Below, piece by piece: positions 6,085 through 7,699 of a stretch of DNA of 7,699 nt (its first letter is position 1; every line of letters begins with the position of its first letter). Below the pieces are notes generated by a model. It made no database searches, was not told the origin of the DNA, and saw only the letters and a list, made by a program, of their open reading frames with translations. Source of the stretch: an uncultured Dialister sp. (GTDB taxonomy: Bacteria > Bacillota > Negativicutes > Veillonellales > Dialisteraceae). The position numbers and the translations under genes were made by a program. The DNA lies in assembly GCF_900765565.1 (NCBI RefSeq), contig NZ_CAAFRZ010000225.1, positions 1 through 7,699 of the forward strand, given 5' to 3'.

Positions 6085-6138
6085 GCGGCGCACAATTCAT
6101 ACAGCGCCGCGAGTATTGAATCTGCCCCTGCGGGGCAG
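6085..6138. other. Two GC-rich hairpins downstream of uraA
   Basis: GCGGCGC (6085-6091) pairs with GCGCCGC (6104-6110), and CTGCCCC (6122-6128) with GGGGCAG (6132-6138) across a TGC loop. Neither is followed by a T tract, so they are weak as intrinsic terminators, yet they are the first strong structures after uraA. From 6139 to 6319 I see no gene or clear signal. Confidence 0.5.
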
Positions 6139-6319
6139 CTCTATCCCTGGCCTTTGATCTGCCGCCGTTTGGTCTAAAAGAAAAGCTCTTTTATGGGCAG
6201 GCTAAGCGCCTTTTGTATTTCAGGCCAAACTTGAATATCCTATACAGGAAGGACATTCATCTCCCAGGGGGCACGTGCTTACCGGTATTCTCAATATGTG
6301 TGATAATTCAAAGCATGCA

Positions 6320-6399
6320 GCCCCTTAGAGAAGGGGCGCGCCAAAGGCGCAGGATGGATGCGGCGAAGCCGCTGGACCTCAACTCTCAAATCTCAAATC
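6320..6399 (-). repeat. Composite repeat, copy 3: three hairpins plus GATTTGA heptamers
   Basis: Three hairpins stand in series: GCCCCTT-AGAG-AAGGGGC (6320-6337), GCGCC-AAA-GGCGC (6338-6350) and GCGGC-GAA-GCCGC (6360-6372). TGGACC and three 7-nt units follow (6379-6399; minus-strand words GATTTGA twice and GAGTTGA). GATGGA precedes the last hairpin, as it does near 4510 and 7395. The block lies in a roughly 500-nt gap without genes (6060-6558). Confidence 0.7.
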
Positions 6400-6439
6400 T
6401 TTCTCAGGGATTCCCCATATGTACAATTGGGCACATAAT

Positions 6440-6476
6440 AAAAAGGCGCTTTTCTTCACAGAAAAGCACCTTTTTT
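6440..6476. terminator. Bidirectional intrinsic terminator
   Basis: A stem of 15 pairs with one C-A mismatch (6440-6455 with 6460-6475) closes a TCAC loop. It has A and T tracts on the two sides, so both strands end in U runs. It can end the minus-strand transcript of the TM2-domain gene (stop at 6559) and any plus-strand read-through from uraA. Confidence 0.85.
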
Positions 6477-6487
6477 ATCGCCACTTG

Positions 6488-6552
6488 TGGTATACTTCAT
6501 AGAGACATCGTGATTGACCGGAATTGGCCGCTCCTTTTGGGGCGACTTTTTT
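6488..6552 (+). ncRNA. Candidate small RNA with extended -10 and terminator
   Basis: TGGTATACT (6488-6496) matches an extended -10 promoter. About 33 nt further, CGCTCC-TTTT-GGGGCG (6529-6544, one wobble) is followed by TTTTTT (6547-6552). A transcript from about 6503 to 6552 would be some 50 nt and would be complementary to the 3' UTR of the minus-strand TM2 gene, which stops at 6559. No coding frame with a ribosome site is visible. The stem is short and there is no -35, so this is tentative. Confidence 0.3.
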
Positions 6553-6558
6553 CGTGGG

Positions 6559-6918
6559 TCAGAGACCATTGTAGAGATCATCTTTGGGCGCCGGCTTTTC
6601 GGGGTAGAGGAGGGATGCTTCCTTCGTGCAGGCCAGGAGGATTTCCCGGTTTTTATCCTTCACCATGCCGGATATGCGGAATAGGTCCACCAGCCACCAG
6701 ATCCAGCCGATGAAACAGCACATGAGGAGCCAGAGCAGGATGTTCCGTATCGGCCGGCCCAGGTAGAAATAGTACACCGCAAAGACAATCCACAGGATGT
6801 AGGCGGTGGAGGTCTTCTTCTCCCGGGATGCGTAAAGGGTGAGGGCATAGCTTTTCTGCTTTTCCGTCAGATTATTCAGCAGGTTGATCTCATCTGCATC
6901 AAAAGATGGTTGTTCCAT
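6559..6918 (-). CDS. Small TM2-domain membrane protein
   Basis: The product has 119 residues: a charged N-terminal stretch of about 37, then a TM2-type pair of membrane segments (about 38-54 and 58-80) and a charged tail. The TM2 domain pattern is clear: YYFYLGR at 49-55 between the helices, then WWLVDLFRI at 74-82 with the conserved Asp, then a basic stretch with Asn90. TM2 proteins are widespread in bacteria, but their molecular role is not settled, so I give none. GGAGG (6927-6923) is 4 nt ahead of the ATG. It follows the 61-residue gene on the same strand by 90 nt, with a terminator-like inverted repeat in between. Transcription probably ends at the terminator at 6440-6476. Confidence 0.82.
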   Translation of the reverse strand: MEQPSFDADEINLLNNLTEKQKSYALTLYASREKKTSTAYILWIVFAVYYFYLGRPIRNILLWLLMCCFIGWIWWLVDLFRISGMVKDKNREILLACTKEASLLYPEKPAPKDDLYNGL

Positions 6919-6933
6919 AGGGCCTCCTTAGGG

Positions 6934-7010
6934 AAAAATCAGGAATTGAGATTTGAGTGAAATTGGGGGCTTGCGGCTTTGCCGCAGGCCGTCTCTCAAC
7001 TCTGTTTTTT
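6934..7010. terminator. Inverted heptamer pair forming a bidirectional terminator-like stem
   Basis: CAGGAATTGAGA (6940-6951) pairs with TCTCAACTCTG (6994-7004), 11 pairs with one wobble and one bulge. The arms are made of GAATTGA-type repeat units in opposite orientation. Inside is a strong 10-bp hairpin, GGCTTGCGGC-TTT-GCCGCAGGCC (6968-6990). On the plus strand TTTTTT (7005-7010) follows; on the minus strand ATTTTT (6939-6934) follows. It would separate the 61-residue gene from the TM2 gene, either uncoupling or attenuating them. Confidence 0.6.
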
Positions 7011-7194
7011 AAAATATCCGGCTCTTCAGCTTCATGGCCTTCCATTTGGCCAGGGCCTGTTTTGCTTCTTCCGGGGCGTCCTTCGTGAGGCGTACATCCC
7101 CTTTCATCCGTTCTTCCATGGTGACGGAGGGATCGATGTAGGGCTCGAAGGTTTTGTAAAAATTCATTTTTGAGATTTCTTCAGAAATATCCAT
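7009..7194 (-). CDS. Small hypothetical protein (61 residues)
   Basis: I do not recognise this protein. The 61 residues are soluble and highly charged, with no membrane segment or signal peptide. They contain MNFYKTFEPYIDPSVTMEERM (about 10-30) and a C-terminal amphipathic, lysine- and alanine-rich helix (about 40-57). It is supported as a real gene by GGAGG (7204-7200) five nt before the ATG, an extended -10 promoter 39 nt upstream, and ordinary codon use. It may head a two-gene transcript with the TM2 protein. The last codons and TAA stop (CGG ATA TTT TAA) resemble those of the btuF-like gene (CGG GGA TAT TAA) and run straight into the same repeat, so the C-terminal end may be repeat-derived. 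Confidence 0.7.
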   Translation of the reverse strand: MDISEEISKMNFYKTFEPYIDPSVTMEERMKGDVRLTKDAPEEAKQALAKWKAMKLKSRIF

Positions 7195-7232
7195 GGCGGC
7201 CTCCTTAAAAACATAGTGTTTCTTTTCTCCCT

Positions 7233-7241
7233 ATTTTACCA
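7233..7241 (-). promoter_or_regulatory. Extended -10 promoter for the two small minus-strand genes
   Basis: On the minus strand TGG (7241-7239) precedes TAAAAT (7238-7233), an extended -10 element. No good -35 is visible, which fits this promoter class. The transcript would start near 7226, about 32 nt ahead of the 61-residue gene. Confidence 0.5.
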
Positions 7242-7268
7242 TAGACCGGCATAGGGGCGGCAGGGGCA

Positions 7269-7316
7269 GTGGGATAGTGGGTTCGTGAGATAGTGAGTTG
7301 GTGAGTTAGTGGGACA
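7269..7316 (+). repeat. Six-unit octamer array (GTGRGWTA)
   Basis: Six consecutive 8-nt units run without a break: each begins GTG, then A or G, then G; most continue with ATA, TTA or close variants. No spacers or longer repeat units are present, so it is not a CRISPR array. It is noncoding and lies between divergent genes. Confidence 0.8.
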
Positions 7317-7334
7317 GGTTGAAGAGGGGGCGAC

Positions 7335-7398
7335 AGCTATCCGCTTACAGCTTATCGAGCCCGGCCAATAGACGTCAGACAATCAGACAGTCAGATGG
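7335..7398 (+). repeat. Degenerate heptamer and octamer arrays
   Basis: Three loose 7-nt units lie at 7335-7355 (AGCTATC, CGCTTAC, AGCTTAT) and three clear 8-nt units at 7375-7398 (TCAGACAA, TCAGACAG, TCAGATGG). The last unit supplies the GATGGA word that precedes the hairpin module in other copies. Confidence 0.55.
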
Positions 7399-7402
7399 AT
7401 TC

Positions 7403-7489
7403 AGCAGCGAAGCTGCTAAAGGTCCAGGCCTGGACCTACAGGGCCAAAGGCCCGAATCCCCTCAATTCTCTTCATTCAAATCTCAATTC
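7403..7489 (-). repeat. Composite repeat, copy 5: hairpins, palindrome and GAATTGA heptamers
   Basis: AGCAGC-GAA-GCTGCT (7403-7417), the 16-nt perfect palindrome GGTCCAGGCCTGGACC (7421-7436) and GGGCC-AAA-GGCCC (7441-7453) are followed by four heptamers at 7462-7489. On the minus strand these read GAATTGA, GATTTGA, ATGAAGA, GAATTGA, the same order as the copies behind btuF and btuB. Unlike those, this copy lies between divergent genes, upstream of both. Confidence 0.75.
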
Positions 7490-7552
7490 TACCAATAAAC
7501 AATATTATTATAAAAATAAAGAATATATTGCTATTATTCCTCATTATCTGAC

Positions 7553-7597
7553 GATATAATGATATCAGAAATCGAGAGAAATCAATGTGATTTCTGA
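7553..7597 (+). promoter_or_regulatory. Promoter and operator-like inverted repeats of the Dps-like gene
   Basis: TATAAT (7555-7560) is a consensus -10 without a good -35. It lies inside the dyad GATAT-AATG-ATATC (7553-7566). Around the predicted start near 7567, TCAGAAATC (7565-7573) is the reverse complement of GATTTCTGA (7589-7597), and a second AGAAATC (7577-7583) competes for the same partner. An AT-rich stretch at 7499-7513 matches the PerR box at about 11 of 15 positions. Peroxide control of Dps genes by PerR is common in Firmicutes, but the match is partial. Confidence 0.4.
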
Positions 7598-7638
7598 AAA
7601 TCACAAAGGGAAAATCGTTTTATAAGGAGGAAATAATC

Positions 7639-7699
7639 ATGGAAAAATTACTGAACAAACTGCTGGCTGACCTGGTGGTGGAATACCACAAACTCCAGA
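7639..7699 (+). CDS. Probable Dps/ferritin-like protein, 5' end only
   Basis: Only 20 codons are present before the window ends: MEKLLNKLLADLVVEYHKLQ. AAGGAGG (7624-7630) is 8 nt before the ATG, so the start is secure. The sequence resembles the first helix of Dps-type ferritin-like proteins, which begin with a short LN.LLADL..EYHKLQ-like helix; these store iron and protect DNA in oxidative stress. This is inference from a short fragment plus the elaborate upstream control region. Any helical protein with such a start would fit the residues seen. Confidence 0.5.
   Translation, partial: MEKLLNKLLADLVVEYHKLQ

Noticed and set aside
4764..6095. 443-codon open frame opposite uraA
   Set aside because: It has a low-complexity His/Asp/Gly/Glu composition typical of the antisense of a hydrophobic GC-rich gene, and it starts downstream of the uraA stop with no ribosome site.
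6213..6713. 166-codon plus-strand open frame
   Set aside because: It runs through the composite repeat, the terminator at 6440-6476 and the antisense of the TM2 gene; no ribosome site or recognisable motif.
7269..7398. CRISPR array
   Set aside because: The repeat units are 7-8 nt with no spacers, and no cas gene is in the window.

Overview
The window looks like chromosomal DNA of a diderm Firmicute, most likely one of the Negativicutes (Dialister/Veillonella-like; this is inference). Nearly every gene has a strong AGGAGG-type ribosome binding site, as in Firmicutes. Yet one gene encodes a full outer-membrane TonB-dependent receptor with a signal peptide, TonB box and terminal phenylalanine. 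Coding GC is around 50%, and the intergenic DNA is crowded with short-period repeats.

Layout: an inverted-repeat element (11-172); deoC (243-887, +) ending in a strong bidirectional terminator (901-941); a convergent substrate-binding lipoprotein gene, probably btuF (1045-2028, -); a divergent control region with back-to-back promoters, a cobalamin riboswitch (2206-2374) and a possible SD-masking hairpin; btuB-like receptor gene (2474-4408, +); a repeat-rich gap; a promoter, terminator-like attenuator and candidate 14-codon leader ORF ahead of uraA (4791-6059, +); another repeat-rich gap with a terminator and a candidate small RNA; two small minus-strand genes (7009-7194 unknown, then 6559-6918 TM2-domain membrane protein); a third repeat block (7269-7489); and the first 20 codons of a probable Dps/ferritin-like gene (7639 onward, +).

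Functionally, the centre is a vitamin B12 uptake locus: outer-membrane receptor and periplasm-facing binding lipoprotein on divergent transcripts, with the receptor under cobalamin control. The inner-membrane BtuCD partners and TonB/ExbBD are not in the window. deoC and uraA belong to nucleoside and pyrimidine salvage but are not in one operon.

No unknown enzyme system is visible. The most unusual signal is intergenic. Degenerate arrays with a 7- or 8-nt period (words such as TAGAAGC, GAATTGA, GTGAGGA, GTGRGWTA, TCAGACAG), together with GAA/AAA/TTT-triloop hairpins, build composite elements in almost every gap. One array family starts within 6-9 nt of the stop codon of three genes, and a different array contains the stop codon of a fourth. 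These arrays carry stop triplets in all three frames.
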